From: Companilactobacillus hulinensis
GTDB taxonomy: Bacteria > Bacillota > Bacilli > Lactobacillales > Lactobacillaceae
Assembly (NCBI RefSeq): GCF_003946555.1
Contig: NZ_RHOO01000003.1
Location: forward strand, 124,001-188,000
Length of the DNA stretch: 64,000 bases
Reading direction: 5' to 3'
Shown here: positions 17,768 through 26,524 of the stretch, one piece after another
How the letters are laid out: the number at the start of each line of letters is the position of its first letter
Numbering within the stretch: position 1 is the first letter of the stretch
The notes under the pieces: model-generated
What the model saw: only the letters and a program-made list of their open reading frames with translations
Database searches by the model: none
What the model was told of the DNA's origin: nothing
Translations under genes and position numbers: made by a program

Positions 17768-18915
17768 CAAACGGTTTCAGCAGTTTTTTGCAAAACAGCT
17801 TTAATTTTACCAAGACCTTCAATCAATTTATCTTCACTCATCACAAGTGGGGGAAGCAAACGCAACGTATTGTATTTGGCAGATAGTGTCAGAAGGCCTT
17901 CAGATTGAAGTCCACTAATAATGTCGTTAACCGGATATTTATTATCAATATGAATACCGATCATCAATCCCAATCCTGTAGTATCAGAAACATTATCCAA
18001 TGTCTTGATCTCGTTGTTAAGGTAATTCCAAACGACTTTAGATTTATTTTGGACGTCAGCTAAGAATGATGGGGTCAATTGTTGCAGAACTCCAGTTGCA
18101 GCGGCAAGTGAGATCTTATTACCGCCAAAGGTTGTTCCATGTGTACCAGGTCCAAAGAATTCAGCAAACTTTTTCTTACCGATCATGGCGCCGATTGGAG
18201 TACCGTTACCCAGTGCCTTAGCGGAAGTAATAATGTCTGGATCTAATCCAAATTGTTCAAAGGCAAATTTAGTACCAGTACGGCCAATACCGGTTTGAAC
18301 TTCGTCAATAATTAGTATAACGCCGTTATCATTGCATGCTTTTTGAATATTTTGTAGCCAAGCTTTATTACCATCATTGACTCCGCCTTCGCCTTGAATC
18401 ACTTCTAAAATGACCGCAGCAATATCTGGAGTTATCAAATCAATGGCTGCTTCGTCGTTATAGTCAGCAAAAACAATGTCAGGAACGAGTGGGGCAAATC
18501 CGACTTTAATATCAGGATTTCCAGTAAGTGACATTGATCCGTATGTACGTCCGTGGAATCCGTTATTAAAGGCAATAACAGTAGATTTACCACTGGACTT
18601 CCTTGCTAATTTGAATGCTGCTTCATTAGCTTCGGTACCAGAGTTACAGAAGAATGCTAATTGGTCATCGTTACAAAGTTGATCAGCAACCTTATCTTGC
18701 AGTTCACTCTCATAGAGATTTGAAATATGCCAAACTTTTTTGATTTGTTGTTCAACACTTTGTTGAATAATTTCATTACTGTAGCCAAAACTACAAACAC
18801 CAATACCACTAGTGAAGTCTAGATAAGTTTTGCCATTATTGTCAGTTAGATATACATCGTGCCCGTCGACCAAATCGAACGGGAAACGTGAATAAGTTGG
18901 GAATACATGTTCCAT
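17767..18915 (-). CDS. argD: Acetylornithine aminotransferase
   Basis: 382 residues. Class III PLP aminotransferase: CNSGTEANEAAFKLAR binds the phosphate, IDEVQTGIGRTG holds the Asp that contacts the pyridine nitrogen, and ITSAKALGNGTPIG carries the PLP lysine. Converts N-acetylglutamate semialdehyde to N-acetylornithine in arginine synthesis, cytoplasmic. Last gene of the argC-argJ-argB-argD operon, 95 bp after argB. GGAGG precedes the ATG. ArgD enzymes may also act in lysine synthesis, but the neighbours fix it to arginine. Confidence 0.92.
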   Translation of the reverse strand: MEHVFPTYSRFPFDLVDGHDVYLTDNNGKTYLDFTSGIGVCSFGYSNEIIQQSVEQQIKKVWHISNLYESELQDKVADQLCNDDQLAFFCNSGTEANEAAFKLARKSSGKSTVIAFNNGFHGRTYGSMSLTGNPDIKVGFAPLVPDIVFADYNDEAAIDLITPDIAAVILEVIQGEGGVNDGNKAWLQNIQKACNDNGVILIIDEVQTGIGRTGTKFAFEQFGLDPDIITSAKALGNGTPIGAMIGKKKFAEFFGPGTHGTTFGGNKISLAAATGVLQQLTPSFLADVQNKSKVVWNYLNNEIKTLDNVSDTTGLGLMIGIHIDNKYPVNDIISGLQSEGLLTLSAKYNTLRLLPPLVMSEDKLIEGLGKIKAVLQKTAETV

Positions 18916-18983
18916 AATTTAACCTCCGTTATTTGTCATTTTTATATGTGATTATATTTTAGGAAACCTTATTACCAAATAAT

Positions 18984-19010
18984 GTTCGTAACCGGAAGCT
19001 CTATAACTGT
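18984..19010. repeat. Possible family A scrap after argB
   Basis: TTCGTAACCGGAAGC in this stretch matches the outer-stem end of the full copy at 4453-4600 (TTTCGTAACCGGAAGC). Too short to be sure. Confidence 0.4.
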
Positions 19011-19742
19011 CTACTGAAACCGAGTTCCAGGATTACTTAAATCGTCGGTAATAAATGTTTGATTGACACCATTGTTGTGAGCCGCAAAAGATGCATTTAT
19101 TTTTGGCATCATTCCTGATTTGATGATATCTCTTTCAAATAAGTCATTCGCATCTGTTTCCGTTAATTGCGGAACGACTTTTCCGGAGTTCAGAACGCCG
19201 GGAACATCAGTTATTAGAACTAATGATTCCGCACCGAGTTCAACAGCGATGGTCGCTGCAGCCATATCGGCGTTAACATTTAACCAATGTCCATCTTTTG
19301 TTTGAGCTAACGGAGCTAGAACGCCAATTTGATCTTCAAGAACTTCATCGAGCCAAGACTTATTGATGCCAGTAACTTTACCAACTTCACCATATTCATC
19401 TTGGTTGAGATATTTGCCTTCGATCAGATGATTATCGCTGGCATTCATACCAATTACTGGCAGTCCTTCATCAGAAAGATACTGACAAAGTTTGGGTTGA
19501 ACCATGCCTAGTAAAACAGCTTTTGTGACATCCAAAGTTGCTTTGTTGGTGACACGGATTCCGTCAACTTTTTTGACAGATAGATTTAACATCTCGCTCC
19601 ACTTGGAAATCTGCGGACCTCCACCATGGATGATCAGTACATGTTTACCCGCATTCCACCAATTCTTGATTTGTTGAAAAAATGTGTCTGGTAGTTGGTT
19701 ACTGGCGTTTCCGCCAATTTTTATAACGATTGTTCCTTCCAT
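19011..19742 (-). CDS. argB: Acetylglutamate kinase
   Basis: 243 residues from the ATG at 19742, preceded by GAGGTG; an in-frame extension upstream to 19820 runs into argJ and is not a likely start. IVIKIGGNAS and IHGGGPQIS are the phosphate-binding motifs of the amino-acid kinase fold; INVNADMAAATIAVELGA-like text (here LNVNADM) follows. Phosphorylates N-acetylglutamate with ATP, the second step of the pathway. Starts 28 bp after the argJ stop. A short family A-like scrap lies just beyond the stop. Confidence 0.92.
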   Translation of the reverse strand: MEGTIVIKIGGNASNQLPDTFFQQIKNWWNAGKHVLIIHGGGPQISKWSEMLNLSVKKVDGIRVTNKATLDVTKAVLLGMVQPKLCQYLSDEGLPVIGMNASDNHLIEGKYLNQDEYGEVGKVTGINKSWLDEVLEDQIGVLAPLAQTKDGHWLNVNADMAAATIAVELGAESLVLITDVPGVLNSGKVVPQLTETDANDLFERDIIKSGMMPKINASFAAHNNGVNQTFITDDLSNPGTRFQ

Positions 19743-19770
19743 TATGAACACCTCATACTTTATTTTTAAT

Positions 19771-20991
19771 TTAGCTTCTGTATGTGGCGTTAATTCGGAC
19801 GTAGTTATATGTGAGGTCACAGCCCCAAGCTTGTCCAGTACCTGTTCCGGAATTCAAATCGACTAAAATGGTAATTTTATTATTTGATAAAGCTTGTTTC
19901 ATCTCATTTTCATCGAAGTCAGCGGCATGACTATCAACCACTAGTGGAAGATTGTTGAGCCAGATCGATGTGTGATAAATATCGACTTTAGCGTTGGTTT
20001 GACCAATGGCGGCAACAATTCTACCCCAGTTAGCATCTTCACCAAAAATTGCTGATTTTACCAAATTAGAACCGACGATGGCTTTGGCAACTTTTTGACC
20101 GTCATCATGTGTAGCGGCGTTTTGTACGTTGACCTCAACTAATTTGGTCGAGCCTTCGCCGTCTTCAGCAATGTCTTGAGCTAAGGTGCTAAGGACAGTG
20201 TGGAAAGCTTCGATAAAGTCTTCGTAATCATTGCTATCTTTTGTAAGTAAGGTGTTTTTAGCCTGACCATTGGCCATTGTAACTACCATATCGTTAGTGG
20301 ATGTGTCGCCATCGACAGTGATTTGATTAAAGGTTGAATCGACTTCGTTACTGAGAATTTCTTGTAATAATCCATCTTCAACGTTAGCATCTGTCATAAC
20401 GAATCCCAACATAGTTGCCATCATTGGATGAATCATACCTGAACCTTTACAAAATCCACTGATAGTAACCATTTTTCCGTCAATGTTTACTTGAACACTG
20501 ATAGTTTTTGCATGCTTATCAGTTGTTAGAACAGCATTTGTAACTTCGGTATTATCTGTCAGCTTAAGTTGATTGATTCCGTTTGTGATGATATCCATTG
20601 GTAGTTGTTCACCGATTAATCCAGTAGATGCAACGCCAACTAAGTTAGCATCGATATTGAGTTTGTCAGCTACTAGTTGTTGAGTAGTCAGGGCATTTTG
20701 CATGCCGAGTTCACCGGTACATGAGTTAGCTACGGCACTGTTCATGATGATTGCTTGTAATTTATGCTCTTTGTTAATAGTATTCTTGGTCAAAGTAGTA
20801 GGAGCGGCTTGGAATTGATTAGTTGTGTAAGTGCCGGCTGCTTGAGCGGGAGTACTTGAATAGATCCAGCCCATATCGTTCTTCACCTTACGAAGTCCAG
20901 CTTGTAGTCCATCTGATTGATATCCTTTGGGCCAAGTGAATGGAATAATCTGATAAGTATTAATATCTTCTGAAGTTGTTTGAATTTGCAT
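19771..20991 (-). CDS. argJ: Bifunctional ornithine acetyltransferase/N-acetylglutamate synthase
   Basis: 406 residues. KGSGMIHPMMATMLGF holds the self-cleavage point before the nucleophilic Thr that creates alpha and beta chains. It transfers acetyl from acetylornithine to glutamate (recycling), and the bifunctional type also starts the pathway from acetyl-CoA; which type cannot be told here. The presence of argJ explains the absence of argA/argE. GGAGG before the ATG; 14 bp after argC in the operon. Confidence 0.92.
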   Translation of the reverse strand: MQIQTTSEDINTYQIIPFTWPKGYQSDGLQAGLRKVKNDMGWIYSSTPAQAAGTYTTNQFQAAPTTLTKNTINKEHKLQAIIMNSAVANSCTGELGMQNALTTQQLVADKLNIDANLVGVASTGLIGEQLPMDIITNGINQLKLTDNTEVTNAVLTTDKHAKTISVQVNIDGKMVTISGFCKGSGMIHPMMATMLGFVMTDANVEDGLLQEILSNEVDSTFNQITVDGDTSTNDMVVTMANGQAKNTLLTKDSNDYEDFIEAFHTVLSTLAQDIAEDGEGSTKLVEVNVQNAATHDDGQKVAKAIVGSNLVKSAIFGEDANWGRIVAAIGQTNAKVDIYHTSIWLNNLPLVVDSHAADFDENEMKQALSNNKITILVDLNSGTGTGQAWGCDLTYNYVRINATYRS

Positions 20992-21005
20992 ATAAAAAAA
21001 TCCTC

Positions 21006-22031
21006 CTAAGGCAGAACCGGTGTCAAATCGAGACCGGTTTCTGGTGTGTAGTTAAACATAGAATTAAAATTCTGAATTGCTTGTCCAGCTGCACCTTTTA
21101 GGAGGTTATCAATAACACTGACTATTACGATTTGATGGGTAACAGGGTTTAATTGATAACCGATGTCACAGAAGTTGGTCCCGACAACTTGTTTCAAAGT
21201 TGGGAAAACTCCTTCAGCGGCTTCCACAAAGGTGTCATCTGAATATGTTCGGACAAAAGCACTTCGTACTTCATCTTCAGTTATTCCAGGCTTAGCCTTT
21301 GCGTAGCAACTGGCCATTATTCCACGTGTCAGTGGTAATAGTGTTGTTGTGAACTGAATATAAGGTACGTTTTCGTCCCAAATCTTTAATTGTTGAACAA
21401 TTTCTGGAATGTGTTGATGTTGGTTGACCTTATACAGTTGTAGATTCTCATTTGTTTTAGTGAAATGTGTCATTTCATTTGGTTTCTTTCCCGCTCCGGA
21501 AGTACCGGATTTGGCATCCACGACGATTGACGATGGATCGATTAAGTGATTTTGAACTAGTGGGGCTAATGCCAATAGTGTTGCGGTGGCGTAGCATCCA
21601 GGATTAGCGACATACTTAGCGTCGTTAACTTCATAAAAATCAGCTAGTCCGTAATGTGACTTTTGCAGGTATTCATCTTTAGGAGCAGATTTTTTATACC
21701 ATTTTTCATAAGTCGCACGTGATTTCAATCGATAGTCGCCGGCAAGGTCGATTACAGGGAAGTCTGCTTCAATGAATGGAGCAGCGAGTTTTGTTGTAAC
21801 GCCTGCGGATGTTGCGAAAAAGACAACTTGATTATTTTTCATGATTTCTACAGGATCATAAGGCAATATACTTGATCGTGATTGCAGTTGAGGTAGCACT
21901 TCTTTCAGTGGTTGTGCTACTTTTTGTGCGTGACCGAATAAGCTGACTCGATCAACCTTAGGGTGTCGTCGCAATAATTCATAAAGTACACTTCCGCTAT
22001 AACCAGTAACTCCGACAAGACCAACGTTCAT
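21006..22031 (-). CDS. argC: N-acetyl-gamma-glutamyl-phosphate reductase
   Basis: 341 residues from the ATG at 22031: AAGG lies 9 nt upstream of this ATG, while the earlier in-frame ATG at 22040 overlaps the ribosome-binding site. GVTGYSGSVLYELLRRHP is the NADP-binding opening, SGTSGAGKKP and NPGCYATATLLAL carry the active-site Cys. Reduces the acyl phosphate made by ArgB. First gene of argCJBD; argF, argG and argH are not in the window. Confidence 0.92.
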   Translation of the reverse strand: MNVGLVGVTGYSGSVLYELLRRHPKVDRVSLFGHAQKVAQPLKEVLPQLQSRSSILPYDPVEIMKNNQVVFFATSAGVTTKLAAPFIEADFPVIDLAGDYRLKSRATYEKWYKKSAPKDEYLQKSHYGLADFYEVNDAKYVANPGCYATATLLALAPLVQNHLIDPSSIVVDAKSGTSGAGKKPNEMTHFTKTNENLQLYKVNQHQHIPEIVQQLKIWDENVPYIQFTTTLLPLTRGIMASCYAKAKPGITEDEVRSAFVRTYSDDTFVEAAEGVFPTLKQVVGTNFCDIGYQLNPVTHQIVIVSVIDNLLKGAAGQAIQNFNSMFNYTPETGLDLTPVLP

Positions 22032-22067
22032 TGCTATCATCCTTTCTCGATGTGTGAAATATAATCA

Positions 22068-22091
22068 TTCTAACTGAATTTTTTGTTAGAA
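22068..22091. promoter_or_regulatory. Inverted repeat upstream of argC
   Basis: TTCTAAC-N10-GTTAGAA, ~35 bp before argC. The upstream spacer also has two direct copies of a GTGTACTGT motif (minus strand, near 22110 and 22195). Candidate arginine-repressor region; neither matches the classical ARG box well. Confidence 0.35.
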
Positions 22092-22251
22092 ATTAATAAA
22101 AACAGTACACTCTTGATTGTGATAAAACAAGTACTTTTTTAATGCTGATTATAATTTTTCTAATTTTGGTATCGGTATGACATAAGACAGTACACGCTTA
22201 CTAGTTATTGAACAAAGGAATTTCTCTAATAAATACAAATTGTATTTTAAT

Positions 22252-22278
22252 CAAAAAAAAACACCCCATTCGGGATGT
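22252..22278 (-). terminator. Intrinsic terminator of the Trp-type ABC operon
   Basis: ACATCCC-GAAT-GGGGTGT followed by nine Ts on the minus strand. Confidence 0.8.
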
Positions 22279-22283
22279 CTGTC

Positions 22284-23033
22284 TTAGAAATATTCAAGTA
22301 GATCTTGTTCTTTAAGTTTTGATTTAGCTTCTTTGTCGAGATCAAGGACAATTTTTCCTTTTTTTAGAACAATCAAACGATTACCATATTTGACGGCTTC
22401 AGTTAAATTATGTGTAACCATCAGGCAAGTTAATTTTTTCTCGAGAATAACCTTATTAGTTAGTTCCATCAGCTCTTGACTAGTCTGTGGATCTAGAGCT
22501 GCCGTGTGTTCATCTAATAGAAGTAGTTCTGGGCGTTGGATGATTGCCATTAGGAAGCTCAGTGTCTGACGTTGACCACCAGATAGCTTCTCAGTGAAGG
22601 TATTCAGACGATTGTCCAATGTAGGCAGGTCCTTAGTAAATTCTTTGAATTGTTCCATATGATCGTTTAATCTGCGTAAGCGTAGTCGGCGAGGAAGTCC
22701 ACGTCTTTTTGCTAATAATAAGTTTTCAGCGACTGTCATACGTGGAGAAGTTCCTAACTTTGGGTCCTGATAGACACGACTGATGTAACGGCTACGTTTG
22801 GCAAGATTCTTTTGAGTGATATCTTCATCGTTCAACAGGATTTTACCAGATGTTAATGTGTTAGCTCCTGTAATCGCATCTAGCAAGGTCGATTTACCGG
22901 CACCGTTAGTACCAAGTACAACGATGAAATCTTGAGGATTGATCGATAGGTTGATGCCGTCTAAAATGTTCAAATTCTGATTGTCGTTGTAAATAGTCTT
23001 TACAGCGTTATCGATAGTTAATAATGATTTCAT
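22284..23033 (-). CDS. ABC transporter ATP-binding protein (TrpZ-like)
   Basis: 249 residues. Walker A GTNGAGKSTLLDAI, signature LSGGQRQTLSF and Walker B LLLLDEHTAALD are intact. Its partners are a LivH-type permease and a PF04392-type binding protein, the composition of the streptococcal TrpXYZ importer. It overlaps the permease gene by 4 bp, so the two are translationally coupled. Drives ATP-dependent uptake, probably of tryptophan given the Trp codon in the leader. Confidence 0.85.
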   Translation of the reverse strand: MKSLLTIDNAVKTIYNDNQNLNILDGINLSINPQDFIVVLGTNGAGKSTLLDAITGANTLTSGKILLNDEDITQKNLAKRSRYISRVYQDPKLGTSPRMTVAENLLLAKRRGLPRRLRLRRLNDHMEQFKEFTKDLPTLDNRLNTFTEKLSGGQRQTLSFLMAIIQRPELLLLDEHTAALDPQTSQELMELTNKVILEKKLTCLMVTHNLTEAVKYGNRLIVLKKGKIVLDLDKEAKSKLKEQDLLEYF

Positions 23034-23920
23034 TTGCTTTTGACCCCATTTCTAAATGCTTGGAAAAATTGTGCTCTGATTGTTGGAAGTGCTAAACATA
23101 GTGCCAAGATAATGGCTGAGATGAGTTTCAAGTCGTTAGTATTGAATCCTAGTTGTAAAACGATCATTAAGATCAATCGGTAAACGATACTACCAATAAC
23201 AATAGTGATGATTCTGATGCTCAATGGAACGTCAGGATAAATAACTTCGCCAATGATAATAGCTGATAGTCCGATAACAATAGAGCCGATACCCATATTG
23301 ACATCCGCAAAACCATTTTGTTGAGCGATAAGTCCACCGGTTAGAGCGACAATACCGTTTGAAACCATGATACCAATGAATTTCATCATGGTAGTGTTGA
23401 TACCCATTGAAGCGGCCATTGTTTCGTTATCACCAGTAGCGATAACAGCTTGTCCTTTTTCAGTATTTAAGAAGACGATTAGTAGGAAGGTAATGATAGC
23501 AATGATGATGATTCCTAGAATAATTCCATTGAAGTTAACAGGTAACTTGTCTAATCCATAGCGATTGAAGATATTGTCAGGTTTGGTCAATGACATATTG
23601 GCCTTGCCTAAGATACGCAAGTTGACTGAATATAACGCCGTCATGGTCAAAATCCCGGCTAACAAACTTGGAATGTGTAACTTGGTGTACATGAAAGCAG
23701 TAGCAAAACCTGCCAAAGATCCAAAGATAAAAGCTACTAATAGTGCAAGTTCCGGTGAATAACCGTGCTGAATCATAATTACGGCAGTTGCAGCGCCGAG
23801 TGGGAAACTTCCTTCGACGGTCATATCAGGGAAGTCGAGAATTCTAAATGTGATGTACAGGCCAATTGCCATGATAGCCCAGATGAAACCTTGGCTGATA
23901 GTTGAGATTATTAAATTCAT
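23030..23920 (-). CDS. ABC transporter permease (TrpY-like, LivH-type)
   Basis: 296 residues, about eight to ten membrane segments. Opens FIWAIMAIGLYITFRILDFPDMTVEGSFPLGAA, typical of branched-chain-type permeases paired with PF04392 binding proteins. Overlaps the genes on both sides by 4 bp. Together with 22284-23033 and 23917-24924 it forms a complete importer of an amino-acid-like solute; only one permease gene, so it would form a homodimer. Confidence 0.85.
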   Translation of the reverse strand: MNLIISTISQGFIWAIMAIGLYITFRILDFPDMTVEGSFPLGAATAVIMIQHGYSPELALLVAFIFGSLAGFATAFMYTKLHIPSLLAGILTMTALYSVNLRILGKANMSLTKPDNIFNRYGLDKLPVNFNGIILGIIIIAIITFLLIVFLNTEKGQAVIATGDNETMAASMGINTTMMKFIGIMVSNGIVALTGGLIAQQNGFADVNMGIGSIVIGLSAIIIGEVIYPDVPLSIRIITIVIGSIVYRLILMIVLQLGFNTNDLKLISAIILALCLALPTIRAQFFQAFRNGVKSK

Positions 23921-24924
23921 TTGATGATCTTCCCTTCTTTTTGAGCTCGTTTGATGACTGATTCTGGAAACGTAATATTAAGCTTTTCTGCTTGTTTTTC
24001 GTTCAAAATCAAATGACCTTTTTTAATGAATGTAACTGGCATTGTTGCTGGTTTACCTTTGCCACGAAGAATCTTAACGACGTCCTCACCAGTTTGTTCA
24101 CCAAGTTCATATTGACTTAATCCATATGTAGCAAGTCCGCCATCTTTGACCATAGTTGTAGCAGCGGGGAAGACGGGAATGCCTTGTTTTGCGGCAATGC
24201 TTGAAAGTAGTTTCATACCACTAGCAACTGTGTTGTCAGTTGGAACAAAGATTGCTTGAACCTTTTGTGAGAGGCTAGTTGAAACTTGGTCCAAGTCATT
24301 AACGTTACTAATACTTGAGACAGTCACGTTTAATCCTTGTGCAGAAGCAATTTTCTTCATTTTTTTCATTTCAGTTGTTGCGGACATATCACTTGAAGTA
24401 TAAATGATACCGATATTTTTTAGGTCAGGCATGATTTTTTTGATCAACTTCAGTTGACTCTCTAGTGGAGCTTGGTCAGAAACACCTGTGATATTACCAC
24501 CGGGTTTGGTGTTACTAGGGATGATACCAAATCCCTTAGGATCAGTGACAGCACCCATAACGATAGGAATAGTAGAAGTAGCGTTCTTCAATGATTGAAC
24601 TGATGGAGTAGCGATTCCGACGGCAACATCGACGTTGTCTTGAACGAATTGCTTACTAATAGTTCTTAAGTTACTTTGGTCACCTTGAGCATTCTGGAAT
24701 TCAATTTTGATGTTCTTACCATTGATATAACCATGTTTCTTCAATGTATCATCGAGACCTTTGTTGATTTGATCTAAGGCTGGATGTGACATCAATTGAA
24801 GGACACCAACCTTAGGTATTTTGTTTTTAGCAACCTTTTCGGTGTGACCTGTGTAGAAAAAGGCAAAGATCAGAAATGCAAATAAGAAAATAAGAGTTCC
24901 ATATAATCGCTTGGTATGTTTCAT
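23917..24924 (-). CDS. ABC transporter substrate-binding protein (TrpX-like)
   Basis: 335 residues from the ATG at 24924, which has GGGGGAG upstream; the frame is open further but that part is leader RNA. One N-terminal membrane anchor (LYGTLIFLFAFLIFAFFYTG), no lipobox Cys, then the PF04392 fold: VGVLQLMSHPALDQINKGLDD, GIATPSVQSLKN, GAVTDPKGFG. Members include TrpX, the tryptophan-binding protein of streptococci. Transcribed behind a leader peptide holding a single Trp codon and two terminators, which supports tryptophan as ligand; this remains inference. Confidence 0.85.
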   Translation of the reverse strand: MKHTKRLYGTLIFLFAFLIFAFFYTGHTEKVAKNKIPKVGVLQLMSHPALDQINKGLDDTLKKHGYINGKNIKIEFQNAQGDQSNLRTISKQFVQDNVDVAVGIATPSVQSLKNATSTIPIVMGAVTDPKGFGIIPSNTKPGGNITGVSDQAPLESQLKLIKKIMPDLKNIGIIYTSSDMSATTEMKKMKKIASAQGLNVTVSSISNVNDLDQVSTSLSQKVQAIFVPTDNTVASGMKLLSSIAAKQGIPVFPAATTMVKDGGLATYGLSQYELGEQTGEDVVKILRGKGKPATMPVTFIKKGHLILNEKQAEKLNITFPESVIKRAQKEGKIIK

Positions 24925-24961
24925 TTTTTCTCCCCCTGGATAATAAATAATTACTATAGAA

Positions 24962-24998
24962 AACAAAAAGACAATCTCATAGCTTGTGAGATTGTCTT
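24962..24998 (-). terminator. Second leader terminator upstream of trpX-like gene
   Basis: AAGACAATCTCA with complement TGAGATTGTCTT and a T-rich tail on the minus strand, immediately downstream of the terminator at 25003-25045. Confidence 0.75.
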
Positions 24999-25002
24999 TG
25001 AA

Positions 25003-25045
25003 CAAAAAAATCCCACATGGATTTATTCTAGAAATTCCATGTGGG
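25003..25045 (-). terminator. First leader (attenuator) terminator upstream of trpX-like gene
   Basis: CCCACATGGA with complement TCCATGTGGG, then seven Ts on the minus strand. Its left arm is preceded by TTAAGC, which can instead pair with the upstream GGCTTA (see the leader element). Confidence 0.85.
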
Positions 25046-25125
25046 CTTAAGTTTTTTAAACTAGTTTAATAAGCCGACACGGATACAATCCTTTTCAGGT
25101 TATATCCATATCGGATCAACCTGAA

Positions 25126-25179
25126 TTATCGGCTTTGCCAACGATTATTGACGATGTTTAGAGAAGTAATATTTTTCAT
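25126..25179 (-). CDS. Tryptophan leader peptide
   Basis: A 17-residue ORF, MKNITSLNIVNNRWQSR, with TTAGGAG ahead of its ATG. The only Trp codon is fourth from the end, so a ribosome stalled there would cover the AGCCGA pairing segment that overlaps the ORF end. It lies about 50 nt downstream of a good promoter and upstream of two terminators and the TrpXYZ-like genes. Role as attenuation sensor is inferred from layout. Confidence 0.72.
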   Translation of the reverse strand: MKNITSLNIVNNRWQSR

Positions 25180-25237
25180 AAGTAAAATCTCCTAACAGTT
25201 TTTTCAGCTGAATTCAGTTGAGTAGTTGATGTCAAAA

Positions 25238-25266
25238 ATGATATTTCAAACTGAAAAGTTTGTCAA
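25238..25266 (-). promoter_or_regulatory. Promoter of the Trp-type ABC operon
   Basis: On the minus strand TTGACA (25261-25266), 17-bp spacer, TATCAT (25238-25243). The spacer includes the inverted repeat CAAACT-GAAA-AGTTTG. Confidence 0.7.
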
Positions 25267-25352
25267 TGTTTTATTCTAAAAATTTCGTAAGCAGTTTCAA
25301 TTTTTCAAACACCTAATCGTATAGATTCCCCGTCTGACAAGGTATATACTCG

Positions 25353-25381
25353 ATTTACATTGTAATTATGAAAATGTAAAT
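25353..25381. promoter_or_regulatory. Inverted repeat upstream of the YibE/F pair
   Basis: ATTTACAT and ATGTAAAT, 13 nt apart, about 67 bp before the start at 25448. Candidate operator. Confidence 0.4.
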
Positions 25382-25447
25382 GAATTACTGGATTACTAAA
25401 TAATGTTAAGTAGTGATATTATTGAATAATACATAAGTGGTGAAATC

Positions 25448-26524
25448 ATGAATAAAAAATATTTAAAAATTTTGATTGTTGCGATAGTAGCTCTAATGGC
25501 AACAATCTTTACACATTTTGATGCATTCTTGTATTCAGAACCAGTGATCAAAGTTGAATCAGTTAGTACTCTTAGCAAACAAAAGAATACTGATGAATAC
25601 AAAAATACAGATACACAAGTTACTCAACGAATAAATGGACGTTTTCTCAATACTTCTAAACGTGGCAAAAAGATTTCTTTAAAGAATACTTACTATCAAT
25701 CACAACTAACTGATCAAAAATATCGTTCCGGTCAACAAGTTATTTTGACTAAGTCTAGCGGACATTATTCAGTTAATGATATTAAACGTGATACAGTGCT
25801 AGTGTTCTCAATTGGATTAGTCATTGTTCTATTATTCTGCATGGGATTCAGTCGTGGAAAGCTATTTACTAGTATTCTGCTGAATCTAGTCGTTTACTAT
25901 GGATTCATGAAGTTATTAATAAATACACATAATAGCGCACTATTATTACTAACCGTTATAACGGCACTGCTGATATCTGCAATTGCTTTGATAGTTATCT
26001 TGGGGCCGACAATGGATGCAGTAATGGCATACTCCAGCACCGTTATAGCGACAACAACTTCGATACTTCTAAGTATTTTCTTGATGAAGTTATCTGGTTA
26101 TAGTGGAATACACTTGGAATTAACGGATTTTGGCTTACAGCCATATTTTAGTGTTTTCATTTCTCAGGTCATTTTTAGTGTGCTAGGAGTTATCTTAGAT
26201 GAAACTATGGATATTTCTTCTTCGTTGATTGAAATGAAGAAGGAGATTAAGGATGTTAATGAGAAGACGTTATTTAAATCAGGTATTAATATTGGCCGAG
26301 AATTAATTGGCCCACTGATCAATATCTTGTTATTCATCGTTATAGCGGAGCATTTAAACGTTGTCCTGTTGTATATGAGTAACGGTAATTCAATTGGATA
26401 TACTTTTGAGATGACATTGAGCTTGGGATTCGCACAACTGTTAATTAGTGCAATTGGTATTGTGCTGACTGTTCCCATCACAAGCTTCATTGCCAGTAAA
26501 ATGATTGCAAGGAGGCCAATGTAA
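25448..26524 (+). CDS. YibE/F-like membrane protein, large subunit
   Basis: 358 residues. One N-terminal anchor, a ~75-residue extracytoplasmic beta-rich part (residues ~30-110), then seven or eight membrane segments with ILGPTMDAVMAYSSTV and DETMDISSSLIEMKKE, typical of the YibE/YibF family. Members in Firmicutes come as adjacent pairs; a transport role is often assumed but not proven. GGTG upstream of the ATG; the stop overlaps the start of the next gene by one base (TAATG), implying coupled translation and a complex. Confidence 0.8.
   Translation: MNKKYLKILIVAIVALMATIFTHFDAFLYSEPVIKVESVSTLSKQKNTDEYKNTDTQVTQRINGRFLNTSKRGKKISLKNTYYQSQLTDQKYRSGQQVILTKSSGHYSVNDIKRDTVLVFSIGLVIVLLFCMGFSRGKLFTSILLNLVVYYGFMKLLINTHNSALLLLTVITALLISAIALIVILGPTMDAVMAYSSTVIATTTSILLSIFLMKLSGYSGIHLELTDFGLQPYFSVFISQVIFSVLGVILDETMDISSSLIEMKKEIKDVNEKTLFKSGINIGRELIGPLINILLFIVIAEHLNVVLLYMSNGNSIGYTFEMTLSLGFAQLLISAIGIVLTVPITSFIASKMIARRPM

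Larger units (their letters stand above)
25003..25179 (-). promoter_or_regulatory. Predicted tryptophan attenuator leader
   Basis: Reading the minus strand: the leader ORF ends in CAAAGCCGATAA; AGCCGA (region 1) can pair with TCGGCT (region 2) about 70 nt later, enclosing a TTCAGGTT/AACCTGAA hairpin and a GGAT/ATCC hairpin. Region 2 (GGCTTA) can alternatively pair with TTAAGCC (region 3), which overlaps the left arm of the terminator. A ribosome stalled at the Trp codon would cover region 1 and release region 2 to block the terminator. No T-box motif is present. Confidence 0.7.

Noticed and set aside
25046-25128. TPP-type riboswitch (AACCTGA plus GGAT segments)
   Set aside because: The CUGAGA half and the conserved 3' junction are missing on either strand, and the leader ORF/attenuator explains the pairing better.
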